From the NCBI RefSeq assembly GCF_002283365.1, contig NZ_MQWD01000001.1, positions 2,134,944 through 2,198,943 of the forward strand: a stretch of 64,000 nucleotides of DNA. Direction: 5' to 3'. The DNA is from Rubrivirga marina (lineage in GTDB: Bacteria > Bacteroidota > Rhodothermia > Rhodothermales > Rubricoccaceae). Positions within the stretch are counted from its first letter, which is position 1. Each line of letters opens with the position of its first letter. The position numbers were made by a program, and so were the translations under genes. The notes under the pieces were generated by a model. That model saw only the letters and a list, made by a program, of their open reading frames with translations, did no database searches and was not told the origin of the DNA. This document shows, piece after piece, positions 16,699-26,600 of the stretch.

Positions 16699-18124
16699 GC
16701 TCGGCCCGGGCCGTCAGGAACGCGGCCCGATCCGCCACCCCGTTGGTGAGACCCATCAACAGCGTGACCACCAGCATCTGATCGAGGATCGAGAACGGGT
16801 TCGAGGTGACCGACGCGAGGGAGAGGGCGACGAGGGTGGCCGTCCCCCCGAGGGCACACGCCCGACTGGCGGCCTCGAGCCGCGGGTTCTGGGTGGCGAC
16901 GACCCCCCGGAGGATCCCGCCGACCCACACCGTGAGCATGGCGAGGAGCCCGAAGATCCCGGTCTTGAACCACAGCGCCACGTACCCGTTGTGGAGGAAG
17001 GCCCAGTGGAGCGTGCTGTATGACACCATGTCGTAGCGCGTGACCTGGACGCCCCATCCGTACCCCAGGATGGGATTGACGCGGATCCGCTCCCACGCCG
17101 CCGAGGTCTCGGCGAACCGGTTGACGAGCGAGATGTCGCGCATCGTCGCCGTCGAGAGGGTTGCAAACCGGCGGATGGTCCCGTCGGCGAGCAGGGCCAG
17201 TTCCTCGGGGAACAGCGCGACGGCGAGCGCTGCAACGAAGGCCAGGCCGAGCGCTACGTACACCGCGATTTGGACGCGCGCGCGGCCCGGAGCGACGAGC
17301 CACAGGAACCCGAGCCCCAGCGCCCCGGAGACCCAGAAGCCCCGAGATCTCGTCAGGATGAGGGCGGCCAGGAAGGCGCCCGTCGCCACGATGCAGATCC
17401 CCCGCGTGGTCCACCGTCGCGACACCGTCAGCGCGGCGAGGCTGAGGAGGAGGCCCGACGTGATCGACGTCTCGCCCATGATGAACCGGGCGTCGGCAAT
17501 CTGCCACGCGGCGTCGGCGCTGTTGACGACGGCACGGAGGGCGAGCCCGTTGGAGATGGCGGAGTAGGCGCCCAGCCAAGCTAGCCCGACCGCCACTGTG
17601 ACGGCCCCTCTCGGAGAGCGCGTCGCGGCATCTTTGACGGGGAAGTACAGCGCGAATGGGAGGGTAGCCAGGAGGTCGGCCCGGAAGTCGTAGGCGTTCA
17701 TCCCAAACACAACCCCGAGCACGGCTCCGAGCGGGGCGATCCCGAACAGCCACACCGCCGCGGCTCGGTCGGGCAGGGACGACACGAACCGCCGCCCGGT
17801 CGCGAGCGCCGTCGCGTACCACGTGGCGAGGTAGCCCACGAGAAGCACGCCTGCTAGGACCTCGCCGACCCCCAGGCCCTCTTCGCCACCGACGAGAAGC
17901 GCTGCTGACCCCAGCACGGTCGCCAGCTGCACCAGCGGCGAGGGCCGGCCGAGCGCGAGAGCCAGCCCGGTGGTCAGCGCGATGGGGACCGCCCACACGA
18001 CCTGCGACCCGCTCGCGACGATGAGGCCGGTTACCAGGAGCACGAGCGCGCCGGCCCCGACCGCCGCGGCGACCGCGAGGCGCATCTGGAGGCGGAAGGA
18101 GGAGGCGAGGGAAGGGGCCTCCAT
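16685..18124 (-). CDS. O-antigen ligase/polymerase-like membrane protein (Wzy type)
   Basis: 479 residues with about 12 membrane helices and a large extracytoplasmic region (about residues 290-365: RFATLSTATMRDISLVNRFAETSAAWERIRVNPILGYGWG), in which the phrase RxNPxxGxGxG is characteristic of the Wzy_C/O-antigen ligase family. With the flippase and exporter it would polymerise the exopolysaccharide repeat in the periplasm. Three bases separate it from the chain-length gene. Whether it is polymerase or ligase cannot be told from sequence; the operon context favours polymerase. Confidence 0.88.
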   Translation of the reverse strand: MEAPSLASSFRLQMRLAVAAAVGAGALVLLVTGLIVASGSQVVWAVPIALTTGLALALGRPSPLVQLATVLGSAALLVGGEEGLGVGEVLAGVLLVGYLATWYATALATGRRFVSSLPDRAAAVWLFGIAPLGAVLGVVFGMNAYDFRADLLATLPFALYFPVKDAATRSPRGAVTVAVGLAWLGAYSAISNGLALRAVVNSADAAWQIADARFIMGETSITSGLLLSLAALTVSRRWTTRGICIVATGAFLAALILTRSRGFWVSGALGLGFLWLVAPGRARVQIAVYVALGLAFVAALAVALFPEELALLADGTIRRFATLSTATMRDISLVNRFAETSAAWERIRVNPILGYGWGVQVTRYDMVSYSTLHWAFLHNGYVALWFKTGIFGLLAMLTVWVGGILRGVVATQNPRLEAASRACALGGTATLVALSLASVTSNPFSILDQMLVVTLLMGLTNGVADRAAFLTARAERGGS

Positions 18125-18127
18125 GTC

Positions 18128-19408
18128 CTAAGCGCCCGCCTCCAGCCGGGCGAGCACCGAGGGCAGACGCTGGCGGATCCACGCGACGACGAGCGCCAGG
18201 ACGACCGCGAGGAGCCCGACCGACAGCGTCGCCCCAATGACGAGGAGCGACCGGCGCGGTTCGGCCTTCCGGGCCGGCGGCGTTGCGGGGTCGAGGACCT
18301 GGACGGCGTCGGCATCGCGCTGTTCCTGGAGCGCGGCCTGCTCGTAGAGCGGTTGGACGGTCTCGATGATGGCCCGTTGGATCTCGAGCTCCTGGAGAAC
18401 CTCGGCGTACTGACGCTGGACGCGCGGGAGGCCGCTGAGGCCGGGGAGGCCCGCCTCGGCCCCGCCCCGGAGTCGGTCGACCTGACCCCGCGCGGCCTGG
18501 AGCCCTGCGCGGGCCGACTGGACGTCGGGGTTGTCGGGTCCGAACTGGGAGAGGAGCGCTTGGAACTGGACCTCGGCCGTCGCCACCTCGGCCTGCGACG
18601 CCGCGAGCGCGGAGAACAGGGCCTCGGCTTGCGCCGTCGGCTCGACGACGCCGGAGCGCTCTTGGAGGGACTGGAGCTCGGCCTGGGCCGAGTCGAGGTC
18701 GGCGTTGGCCTGGTCGAGGCGCCGCTTGAGGAAGACCCGGTTGTCGGCCGCGCTGCTCGACTGGAACTCGATGTTCCGCTCGTTCAGCCGCGCGACGAAA
18801 TAGTTCGCCATCTGGGCGGCCGTCTCGGGGTCCTCGTCGAGGACGGAGATCCCGAGGTAGTCAAAATCGAGGGCGACCTCGAACTGGGCCCGGTCGGTGA
18901 GCTCACGGACGGCCGCGTCGAACGGGTGGTCTTCGTCCTGGAGTTCGTAGCGATCGACGAGGTCGAACCGCTCGACCACGGAGGCCATCGTGGAGGGGCT
19001 CGACAGGATGGCCATGTAGCGCGTGAACCCGGCGCCACCGCCGGACAGCAGCGCGGCGGCCGTCGGGGAGATGCTGCTCAGGGCGCTCGCCATGAGGCCG
19101 CCGCCGCCGTCCTCGGGCATGAGCACGCGGGTCTCGGCGCGGTACCGGTTCGGGATCTGGAGCGAGATCGCGACCGAGGCGATCGCGGCCAGCACCGTCG
19201 CCCCGACGATCCACCACCGGCGGCGGTAGAGGACGGAGCCGGCCCACCACAGCCGGGCCCGCGAGCGGTCGGTCGCCGCCGCACGAGCCTCGTCAAGTCG
19301 GTCGGCGTCGAAGTAGTCGCCCCCATCGGGCGGGATCTCGCTGGCCCCGTCGCCGGCGGCGACGAGCCTCGAGGCGAGCACGGGGTCGGAATCGGACGGA
19401 CGGGCCAT
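18128..19408 (-). CDS. Polysaccharide chain-length determinant (Wzz/GumC-like, no kinase domain)
   Basis: 426 residues with the PCP layout. A cytoplasmic N-terminus is followed by TM1 (WWIVGATVLAAIASVAISLQ, about 66-85), a long periplasmic alpha-helical stalk with coiled-coil stretches (about 185-350, e.g. LDQANADLDSAQAELQSLQER), and TM2 close to the end (LLVIGATLSVGLLAVVLALVV, about 390-412). The C-terminus ends about 14 residues after TM2, so the cytoplasmic tyrosine kinase domain of the Wzc type is absent. A glycine-rich segment (EDGGGGLMASALSS) sits after TM1. It sets polymer length and links the inner-membrane polymerase to the Wza channel. Confidence 0.92.
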   Translation of the reverse strand: MARPSDSDPVLASRLVAAGDGASEIPPDGGDYFDADRLDEARAAATDRSRARLWWAGSVLYRRRWWIVGATVLAAIASVAISLQIPNRYRAETRVLMPEDGGGGLMASALSSISPTAAALLSGGGAGFTRYMAILSSPSTMASVVERFDLVDRYELQDEDHPFDAAVRELTDRAQFEVALDFDYLGISVLDEDPETAAQMANYFVARLNERNIEFQSSSAADNRVFLKRRLDQANADLDSAQAELQSLQERSGVVEPTAQAEALFSALAASQAEVATAEVQFQALLSQFGPDNPDVQSARAGLQAARGQVDRLRGGAEAGLPGLSGLPRVQRQYAEVLQELEIQRAIIETVQPLYEQAALQEQRDADAVQVLDPATPPARKAEPRRSLLVIGATLSVGLLAVVLALVVAWIRQRLPSVLARLEAGA

Positions 19409-19413
19409 GCCGG

Positions 19414-21195
19414 CTACTGCGCAGAGATGAAGTAGAGGATCGGGCTGATGATGGCGGCCAGCGCGGTGATGGTCTGGACCACGAACTGCCGGTTGGCCCG
19501 GGCCGCCTCCTGGTCCGCCCGCTCCGCTTGGAGCCGGAGGTTCTCTTCCTGGAGCGCCAAGCCCTCAATGGAGGGCGAGTCCGAGGTGTTCGGCCGGTCG
19601 ACGAAGACGGCGTCGCCGGCCTCGACCGGCGTCTCGCGGCCGGCGGTGAACAGTCCCGTCCGCGCGTCGACGGTGTAGGTCGTGGTCGCGACCGGGCCCG
19701 GGCCGCCGGCGAGGTCGACGTAGTCGCCAGCGGTGAGGCCGGGCCGGAACGGGACGTAGCCCGGAGCCCCGACCTGCCCGAACACGCGGACGGCGCCGAC
19801 GTCGTGGGGGACCACGAGCCGGTCGCCGTCGCGGAGGACGACGTCCCCGCCGCCCCGAAGGGCGGCGGGGACGTCGATGGAGAGCCGGGGGGTCGAGACG
19901 TATTCCTGGGCGTAGTAGCGGCGGCCGAAGAGGCCGAGCTCGCTGAGCTGCCCCGGCGCCGTGGCGGTCGAGTCGAAGGCGGAGACGGCCGCCGGGCGGT
20001 CGCCCTGAGGGGCCTGCGGGGACCGGAGCTGCTGGGCCCGCGCGGCCTCGGGCTCGGAGCGGACGGTGCGCTCGATGTACGCTCCCCGGACCAGCGCGTC
20101 GGGGGCGAGCCCGCCGGCGGCCTCGACGAGGTCGTCGAGGGTAGTCTCGCCCGATACGATGGGGTAGGCGCCTGGGAACGCGACGGCCCCGATGGCGCTG
20201 GCGTAGCCGGCCTGGGGCGCCGCGGCCACGACCGAGATCTGGTCCCGCGGGGCGAGGTCGAGGCGGGCCGCCTCGGCGAGGGGGACCTCGACGCTCTCCG
20301 TCTGGCTCCCCGCCCTCCGCGTCCGCCGGACGATGGCCCCGCTCCCCTCGAGGCCCAGGCCGCCCGCCACGGCGACGAGGGCCGCAGCGGTGTCGTCGGG
20401 CCGCCAGTCGTAGTACCCCGGACGCTCGACGTCCCCGCTCACGCTGATGCCCTCGCGGACCGGGTCGAACGTCGGGACGAACACGGCGTCGCCGTCGGCG
20501 AGCATCGGGTTGTACTCGAGGTCGCCCGTCGTGTAGTACCGGTAGAGGTCGACGCGGCGCTCGGACCCGTCTCGGCCCGTCACGCGGACGTTCCGAAGCG
20601 CGACGCGGCGTTCGACCTCGAACCGCGGCGGCGTCGCGTAGTCGGCCAATTCGAGCGGGTTGAGGCCGCCGGTGGTCTCGGCGATGGCGTCCTCGACCCG
20701 CCCGAGGGCCGTGACGATCTGGCGGCCGGGGAGGGGCACGGCGCCCGAGACGTAGACGGCGAACCGGCGGGGCACCGAGAGCGCCACGTCCGTCGGGACG
20801 TTGGCGTAGCGGCGGCGGAGGGCGGCGCGGGCCTCCGCGGCGACGGCGGCCAGCGTCCTCCCCGCGGCGTCGAACGTGCCGGCCTCGGGCACGACGAGGA
20901 GCCCGTCGGCCGTCACTACCGTCTCGGTCTGCCGCGGCGGGCTCGACACGGAGCCCCCGCCGACGGACACCGTGAACACGTCACCGGGCCCGACGACATA
21001 CTCTCGCGGGTCCACCGGCCCCCCAAGGACGATCTCGTCCGTCGCGGACCGCGTCGCGCGAGCCGACGCGCTCAGCGCGGAGATCCGGGCCGACGACGTG
21101 GTGGGCGGGACGATCTGAGAGGCGACGTCAGGGCTCGCGAGGAGGCAGACGGCCGCGAGCACGGGCAGAGCGATCCCGCGGACGGGAAGAGGCAT
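19414..21195 (-). CDS. Polysaccharide export outer membrane protein (Wza-like, SLBB domains)
   Basis: 593 residues with signal peptide MPLPVRGIALPVLAAVCLLASPDVASQ and no lipobox. The Poly_export domain begins EYVVGPGDVFTVSVGGG (about 66). Several SLBB repeats follow (ISVSGDVERPGYYDWRPDDT, YASAIGAVAFPGAYPIVSGETTL, VRVFGQVGAPGYVPFRPGLTAGDYV). A single hydrophobic stretch at the very end (VQTITALAAIISPILYFIS) could be the outer-membrane alpha-helical barrel helix. It forms the export channel and, as the first gene of the minus-strand operon, sits next to the divergent promoter region shared with ispE. Confidence 0.94.
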   Translation of the reverse strand: MPLPVRGIALPVLAAVCLLASPDVASQIVPPTTSSARISALSASARATRSATDEIVLGGPVDPREYVVGPGDVFTVSVGGGSVSSPPRQTETVVTADGLLVVPEAGTFDAAGRTLAAVAAEARAALRRRYANVPTDVALSVPRRFAVYVSGAVPLPGRQIVTALGRVEDAIAETTGGLNPLELADYATPPRFEVERRVALRNVRVTGRDGSERRVDLYRYYTTGDLEYNPMLADGDAVFVPTFDPVREGISVSGDVERPGYYDWRPDDTAAALVAVAGGLGLEGSGAIVRRTRRAGSQTESVEVPLAEAARLDLAPRDQISVVAAAPQAGYASAIGAVAFPGAYPIVSGETTLDDLVEAAGGLAPDALVRGAYIERTVRSEPEAARAQQLRSPQAPQGDRPAAVSAFDSTATAPGQLSELGLFGRRYYAQEYVSTPRLSIDVPAALRGGGDVVLRDGDRLVVPHDVGAVRVFGQVGAPGYVPFRPGLTAGDYVDLAGGPGPVATTTYTVDARTGLFTAGRETPVEAGDAVFVDRPNTSDSPSIEGLALQEENLRLQAERADQEAARANRQFVVQTITALAAIISPILYFISAQ

Positions 21196-21233
21196 GGGGG
21201 CGCCGGGAGGAGAGCAGGCGTAGCAACCGTGGC

Positions 21234-21241
21234 CGAAGGTA
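21234..21241 (-). promoter_or_regulatory. Putative -7 box TACCTTCG for the exopolysaccharide operon
   Basis: Minus-strand TACCTTCG fits TAnnTTTG at all but one position and is 38 bases before the Wza-type start. It is the only promoter-like box seen ahead of the seven-gene block. Confidence 0.42.
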
Positions 21242-21323
21242 CGGTCCGATCTGAGAAGGCCGGTGGGATTCGGCCGGACCTCCGGGCCTCGGACGGGGTC
21301 AAAACGAGGCCCTTCCCCCGGCC

Positions 21324-22184
21324 GTGCCCGTGCCCGCTCGTCTCGCCCCCGCCAAGGTCAACCTCGGCCTCTATGTCCTCCGCCGCCGCCCCGACGGCTA
21401 CCACGACCTCTCCACGGTCTTCCTGCCCCTGGGTTGGGCCGACCGGCTCTCGGGCCGGCGGGCCGACGAACTCGTCCTCACGACGACGGACCCGGGGCTC
21501 CCGACCGACGGGTCGAACCTCGTCGTCCGCGCGGCCCTGGCGCTCCGCCAGTGGGCCGGCAATCCGGCGCTCGGCGCCGCGCTCCACTTGGAGAAGCGTG
21601 TGCCCTACGGCGCCGGGCTAGGGGGCGGCTCGTCCGATGCCGCTGCCGCGCTCCGCCTCCTCACCGGCCTCTGGTCCCTCGACGTCCCCGAGGCCGACCT
21701 CCACGCCCTCGCCCTCGGCCTCGGATCTGACGTCCCGTTCTTCCTCGACGGCGTGCCCGCTTACGGGACGGGGCGCGGCGAGCACCTTGATCCGCTCCTC
21801 GACCCCGACGGGCAGCCGTACCGCTGTCCCTTCTGGCTCGTCGTCGCCGTCCCCGACATCCACGTGTCGACGGCCGAGGCGTTCGCGAGCATCACGCCCG
21901 ACGATGGCTCCCGGCCCGACCTCGCCGCGGCGGTGGTCTCGAACGACCTCGTCCGGTGGCGGGCCGAGGTGACCAACGACTTCCAGGGACCGGTCGAGGC
22001 CACGCACCCCGAGATCCGAGCGGCCCGCGAGGCCCTCCTCGACGCGGGGGCCGGGCACGCCGTCCTGTCAGGGACCGGCGCCGCGGTCGTCGGCGTGTTC
22101 GAGGCGGAGGACACAGCGGTCGAGGCGGCCGAGGCCCTGCCGGCGACGTGCCGGGTGTGGACCGAGCTGCCGGAGGGGGAGTAG
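21324..22184 (+). CDS. ispE: 4-(cytidine 5'-diphospho)-2-C-methyl-D-erythritol kinase
   Basis: 286 residues from GTG (VPVPARLAPAKVNLGLYVL). The GHMP-kinase hallmarks are complete: substrate-binding Lys in APAKVNLGL, the DGYHDL motif, the ATP-binding PYGAGLGGGSSDAAAALR loop and a C-terminal HAVLSGTGAAVVGVF motif. It phosphorylates CDP-methylerythritol in the MEP pathway to isoprenoids. ispG, from the same pathway, is 22 kb away in this window. The gene is convergent with sbcD, with a palindromic repeat between them. Confidence 0.96.
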   Translation: MPVPARLAPAKVNLGLYVLRRRPDGYHDLSTVFLPLGWADRLSGRRADELVLTTTDPGLPTDGSNLVVRAALALRQWAGNPALGAALHLEKRVPYGAGLGGGSSDAAAALRLLTGLWSLDVPEADLHALALGLGSDVPFFLDGVPAYGTGRGEHLDPLLDPDGQPYRCPFWLVVAVPDIHVSTAEAFASITPDDGSRPDLAAAVVSNDLVRWRAEVTNDFQGPVEATHPEIRAAREALLDAGAGHAVLSGTGAAVVGVFEAEDTAVEAAEALPATCRVWTELPEGE

Positions 22185-22195
22185 GCCGGCCCTCT

Positions 22196-22215
22196 CCGCC
22201 TCGACGCCGAGGCGG
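22196..22215. repeat. Palindromic element, short form
   Basis: CCGCCTCG-ACG-CCGAGGCGG lies between the convergent ispE and sbcD genes. Confidence 0.7.
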
Positions 22216-22231
22216 GCGCGCCCGGCGGGCA

Positions 22232-23500
22232 CTACCGCGCCGCGTCCACCTCGCGCTCGATCTCGAGCGCCGCGGCCACGAGGTCGTCCTTGATCTTTTC
22301 GAGGTTCTCATGCTGGTCGACGTAGCGCTCGACGGCCTCTTTGAGCGACGTGTCCTTGCGGACGACCGTCCGCCGCTGGCGCTCGACGCCGTCGAGCTCG
22401 CGCTCGACCGCCGCGACCGTGTCGGCCTCGGCGAGCGCGTCGCGGATGGCGGCCTCGTCGACCGGCGGCTGCTCCTCGCCCACGCGGTACCGCACCCGGA
22501 CGACCGCGTCGGCCACGTCGTGCCGCGCGATCTCTGCGAGGACGGCTGCCGTGGGGTCCTCGGCCTCGGTCGCGTCGACGGCGATGGGCACGAAGCGGCG
22601 GGCCGGCGTCGCGACGAACTCGAATGCCGTTCGCCTTCCCGGCTCGCCCTCGGGGTTGATCTCGACGAGGACGAACCCCTTGTCGGCGTCGTGCTCCTTG
22701 AACGAGATCCGCTCGATCGACGACGAGTAGACGACGGGCGGGCCCTCGCCGCGCGCGAACGCCTCTGCGTTCCGGTCCTGGAACCGGTGGATGTGCCCGA
22801 GCGCCACGTAGTCGACGCCCGGCTGCGCCAGCTGGGCAACGGTGAACGTCGGCTCGTGAGCGATGAGGCTGGCCCGCTCGCTCCCGCTGAGCTCCGAGCC
22901 CTGGACCGTGAGGTGCGCCGCGACGAGGAGCGGGACCGCCGGGTCGGCCTCGGCCGCGCAGCGCTGGACGAACGCCGTGTAGTAGTCCTCGACGAGCTGG
23001 CGGATCTCGTGGGGCGTCTTGCCGCGGTACTCGTCGCGCGCCAGGATTTTCGAGCGGATGGGCCAGGGGAGCGCGACCAACTGGAGCGGCCCGCTCTTGG
23101 TCTGGATCGGCCCGCCCGGCTGGCCCTCGGCCCGGAACGTCGGCTGGGCGAACACCTCGACCGTCCCGTCGAGCACGCCGAAGATGTCGACCGACGACGC
23201 CTTCCCGAAGCTGACCGGGTGGTCGTGGTTGCCCACGACCATGGCGACGGGGATGCCCGCCTCGAGCACGGGCCGGAGCGCCTCGGCGAACTGGCGCTGC
23301 TGCGTCGGCGTGGGGTCGGCCGTCCGGTAGGCGTCGCCCGCGAACAGGAACAGGTCGACGTCCTCGTCGAGCGCGCGCTGCACGACGACGTCGAAGCAGC
23401 GGCGGAAGTCGAGGAGCCGCGTGTTGAGGCCCGTCGCCGGGTCGAGCCGCCCGTGCGTCTCGTACCCGAGGTGGACGTCGGCGCAGTGGAGGATCTTCAT
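22232..23500 (-). CDS. sbcD: DNA repair exonuclease subunit D (SbcD/Mre11 family)
   Basis: 422 residues beginning MKILHCADVHLGYETHG. Metallophosphoesterase motifs are intact: DVHLG, GDAYRTADPT, the GNHD box (VVGNHDHPVSFG) and the later VAAHLTVQG and YVALGHIHR. It is the nuclease half of the SbcCD complex that cuts hairpins and protein-blocked DNA ends. The residues after about 300 (VRYRVGEEQPPVDEAAIR, VERELDGVERQRRTVV) form the capping and tail region. No SbcC ATPase gene is adjacent, which is unusual. A -7-like box lies only a few bases upstream of the start, so the transcript may be leaderless. Confidence 0.93.
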   Translation of the reverse strand: MKILHCADVHLGYETHGRLDPATGLNTRLLDFRRCFDVVVQRALDEDVDLFLFAGDAYRTADPTPTQQRQFAEALRPVLEAGIPVAMVVGNHDHPVSFGKASSVDIFGVLDGTVEVFAQPTFRAEGQPGGPIQTKSGPLQLVALPWPIRSKILARDEYRGKTPHEIRQLVEDYYTAFVQRCAAEADPAVPLLVAAHLTVQGSELSGSERASLIAHEPTFTVAQLAQPGVDYVALGHIHRFQDRNAEAFARGEGPPVVYSSSIERISFKEHDADKGFVLVEINPEGEPGRRTAFEFVATPARRFVPIAVDATEAEDPTAAVLAEIARHDVADAVVRVRYRVGEEQPPVDEAAIRDALAEADTVAAVERELDGVERQRRTVVRKDTSLKEAVERYVDQHENLEKIKDDLVAAALEIEREVDAAR

Positions 23501-23637
23501 GCCCCAAGACTACGACGACGGGGGGGCCAGCCTCGCGGGTGCCGCCGGCTTGGCGCGGAGGCTCCCACTCGTCGCGGGGGACCCCTCCGCCTACGGGCCG
23601 AGGACTCCTATCGACTTGGTCGCTGCGGTTCTCGTGC

Positions 23638-23671
23638 GCTCCTGGCGTCGGCCTGTGCGGACGCCAGGAGC
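23638..23671 (-). terminator. Strong stem-loop downstream of the malectin/PKD gene
   Basis: GCTCCTGGCGTC (23638-23649) pairs perfectly with GACGCCAGGAGC (23660-23671) around a 10-base loop. It is 15 bases past the minus-strand stop at 23686. No T-tract follows, so termination is plausible but not proven. The sequence is unrelated to the GCCTCGG element. Confidence 0.5.
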
Positions 23672-23685
23672 AGATCCCTCTCGCG

Positions 23686-26600
23686 CTATCGGACGAGAGC
23701 CATTCGCATCGACCGGGCGAACGGGCCGGCCTCCAAGCGACACACGTACACTCCCGTCGCCAGCCCCGCCGGATCGAACGACGCCTCGTGCCACCCGGCC
23801 GGCTGGGCCTCGTCGACCAGGACGGCCACCCGTCGGCCCAGCGCGTCGAAGACCGTGAGCCGAACGGCGGCGTCCTCGGGGAGCGCGTAGCGCAGGATCG
23901 TCCGCGACCGGAACGGGTTCGGCCGGTTCGGCTCGAGCACGTACTCCTCGGGGAGCGCCGCCGCGGCGAGCGACCCGCTCGGGCCCTGGGCTACGAGCGG
24001 CGACGGTGGGGCCGCGTAGATCGGACCGGCCTTCAGCGCGGCGTACCCGACCACCTCCGCCCCGTGCGACGTCTCGGCATCGGCCGACTGCTCCTCCTCG
24101 ACCCGGACCTCGATCCCGCTCGGGCTCAACGACAGGGCGCGGAGCGCGGAGGGGTCGGCTCCGTTCGTCGTCTGCATCGTGGCCACGACGACTGGAGCCG
24201 TGGCGAACGGGGCCCCGAACGAGATCGCGCCGGCCGTGTTGGTCACGCGGTTGGTCGTCCGGTTCACCTCGAGCTCCCCGGCGGTGCCCCCCGGCGTGAC
24301 GGCCACGTACGCCAGCGTCTCCTGGCCGAAGCCTGGGATGGACTCCTGGGCCTGGAGCCTCGCTTGGAACGAGGTCGTCCCCACGTTCCGGAGCCGGACG
24401 GTCGCCGCCTGCGGGGCCGTGGCCGTCACCACTTGGGTGAGGACGACGGGCGCTGCGGCGAATGGCGCTGAGAGCGAAACCACCTGGAAGCCCCCATGGG
24501 CCACTGCGGTACCGGCTTCGAGCAGTTGCCCGCCGGCCAGCGTGTGGACGCCCCGCTCAACGACGAGGTAGGGGACCGTCTCCGTCCCGTGGACCCCATC
24601 GAGGTAGTCCCACTCGTCGAGTTGGAACTCGAACCCGGTCCCCGTCACGTTCCGGACCCGGATTGTCAGGGGCGCCGGGTCGGAATAGGAGGGGGGGGCC
24701 ATGATGACGATGGGGTCCGAGAACGAGCGCTGAAGGAGCACCGTATTCCACGCGCTGCCGCTCGCCTGCGACACGGTCACGGAGCCCGCCTCGGCGATCG
24801 GGGGGGCGTTGCCAGAGCTGCGAGGGCTCTCCGCAGGTCCCGTCCCCGTCGGCGTGTACGATGCGTCTGTCGTGAGGAGGAGCCGGTCGAGGACGAGTCC
24901 GTCCTCCCGCATCCACACGCTGATGACATGCTCGCCCGCCGAGCCGACCGTGAGGGTCGCCCGCGAGTTCTGGTCCATCGTCCTGTTCGCCCACGAGAAC
25001 CCGTTCCGGACGGTCGAGACCAAGCGGTCGGCCGAGGCCGGGCCCGTCCCGTCGATCCCGGCGTGGAACGAGTCGTCGGCGTCGGAGCCGGCGAGGACGC
25101 GGCCCCACACGTAGTACGTCCCCGGCGTCGAGAACTGGGCGCGGAACCGGAGCTCGGGGGCCGTGTCGACGAACCCGGCGTTGATGTTGGCCCCCGTGTT
25201 CGGGAGCGCCCCGAGGGCCGTCCCGACGGCGCCCGAGGCCGGGGTGGCCGTCCACGACTGGCCCCCGCGGGCGACCGACTCGTTGGCGTTCTCGGCCTCG
25301 GCGACGACGAGCCCTCCCGACTCGAGGAAGGGGCCAGAGCCCGACGGCGTCGGGGCCGTGGCCGTGACGGACTGGGAGGCCGTCCCGGTCGCCCCCTGGT
25401 CGTCGGTCACGGTGAGGGTGGCCGTGTACGTCCCGGCCGCCGCGTACGTGTGGGCGGTCGTCGCCCCGGTCCCCGTCGTCCCGTCCCCGAACGCCCACGC
25501 GTACGAGGCGATCGTCCCAGCGCTGTCGGTCGACCCCGACCCGTCGAACGTGAACGCGAGCGGGTTCGACGGGCTCGCCGTCGCCGTGAACGAGGCGACC
25601 GGCGGCTGGTTGGCCGCCCCGGAGATGACCTCGATGGCGGAGAGCATCGGGTTGTCCTTCGACGCGAGGAACGACACGTTCAGGACGTTCCCCGTGACCG
25701 TCGTCTGGAACGTCTTGACGAGGGCCGCCCGGACCCCGACCTCGGCGAAGATGTCGAGGTCCGTCAGGACCCGCTGGCCCTCCATCGTCACCGAGAACAC
25801 GCGCTTCCCGACCGTCGCCGCCGGGGCCCCGCAGCTCCCCCAGTAGATCTCGGCGAAGTGAAGCCTCACCGTGTACGCCCCGTTCGGGACCGGGACGTTC
25901 AGGGCGAACGCCTTCGGGGCGCTCCCCGTGACCGGCTCGAGCTCCGTCCGGTAGAGGTCGTCGTCGGTCGTCCCGGCGATGTCGCCGAGGTCGCACGTCG
26001 GCGTGTAGCCCTGGCCGTTCGTCGTGAACCGGCTCGACTCGTACGCCACGCCACCCGTCGTCACGGCCGGGCCGCCGGCGTTGAGCCGGGCCGGGACCGT
26101 GGCGGCGACGGGGTCGGCCGGGGTCACGTTCGAGACGAGGTAGACGTTGTCGTTGAAGTCGTAGTTGATCCCGGCGAAGTCCATCCCCATGAGGTACGCG
26201 TTGGGGATGGGGGCGCCGCTCGGGTCCTTGGCCGGCCAGAACCGGACGTGGTGCCCGCACGTCCCGGCCCCGCTGGAGCAGTCGTCGGGCGTCGGGTCGT
26301 TCCGGTACGGGTCGCTCCACTCGGCCCCGCTTACGCGGAACCCGAAGACGGCCCCCGGGCTTGGGTCGAAGCTGCCCGCGGCCAGGTCTGTGGTGCTCAT
26401 GTTGATGCGGGGGAGCACGGTCTGGCCGTCAGCCGGTCTATGGCGGAAGATGAGGTTAGCCGACGACGACCCCCGGACGAACCAGTAGATTGGGTCGCCG
26501 GTCGTGCAGCACCCGTGGTACGCCGCGAGTTGACGGACCGTGATCGGCTGGGCCGAGTCCGCGGCCCGCCAGTACGACGAGAGGACCTCGTCGCCGACCC

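Noticed and set aside
22232-23500. An adjacent sbcC gene completing the SbcCD complex
   Set aside because: No SMC-like ATPase open frame exists on either side in this window.
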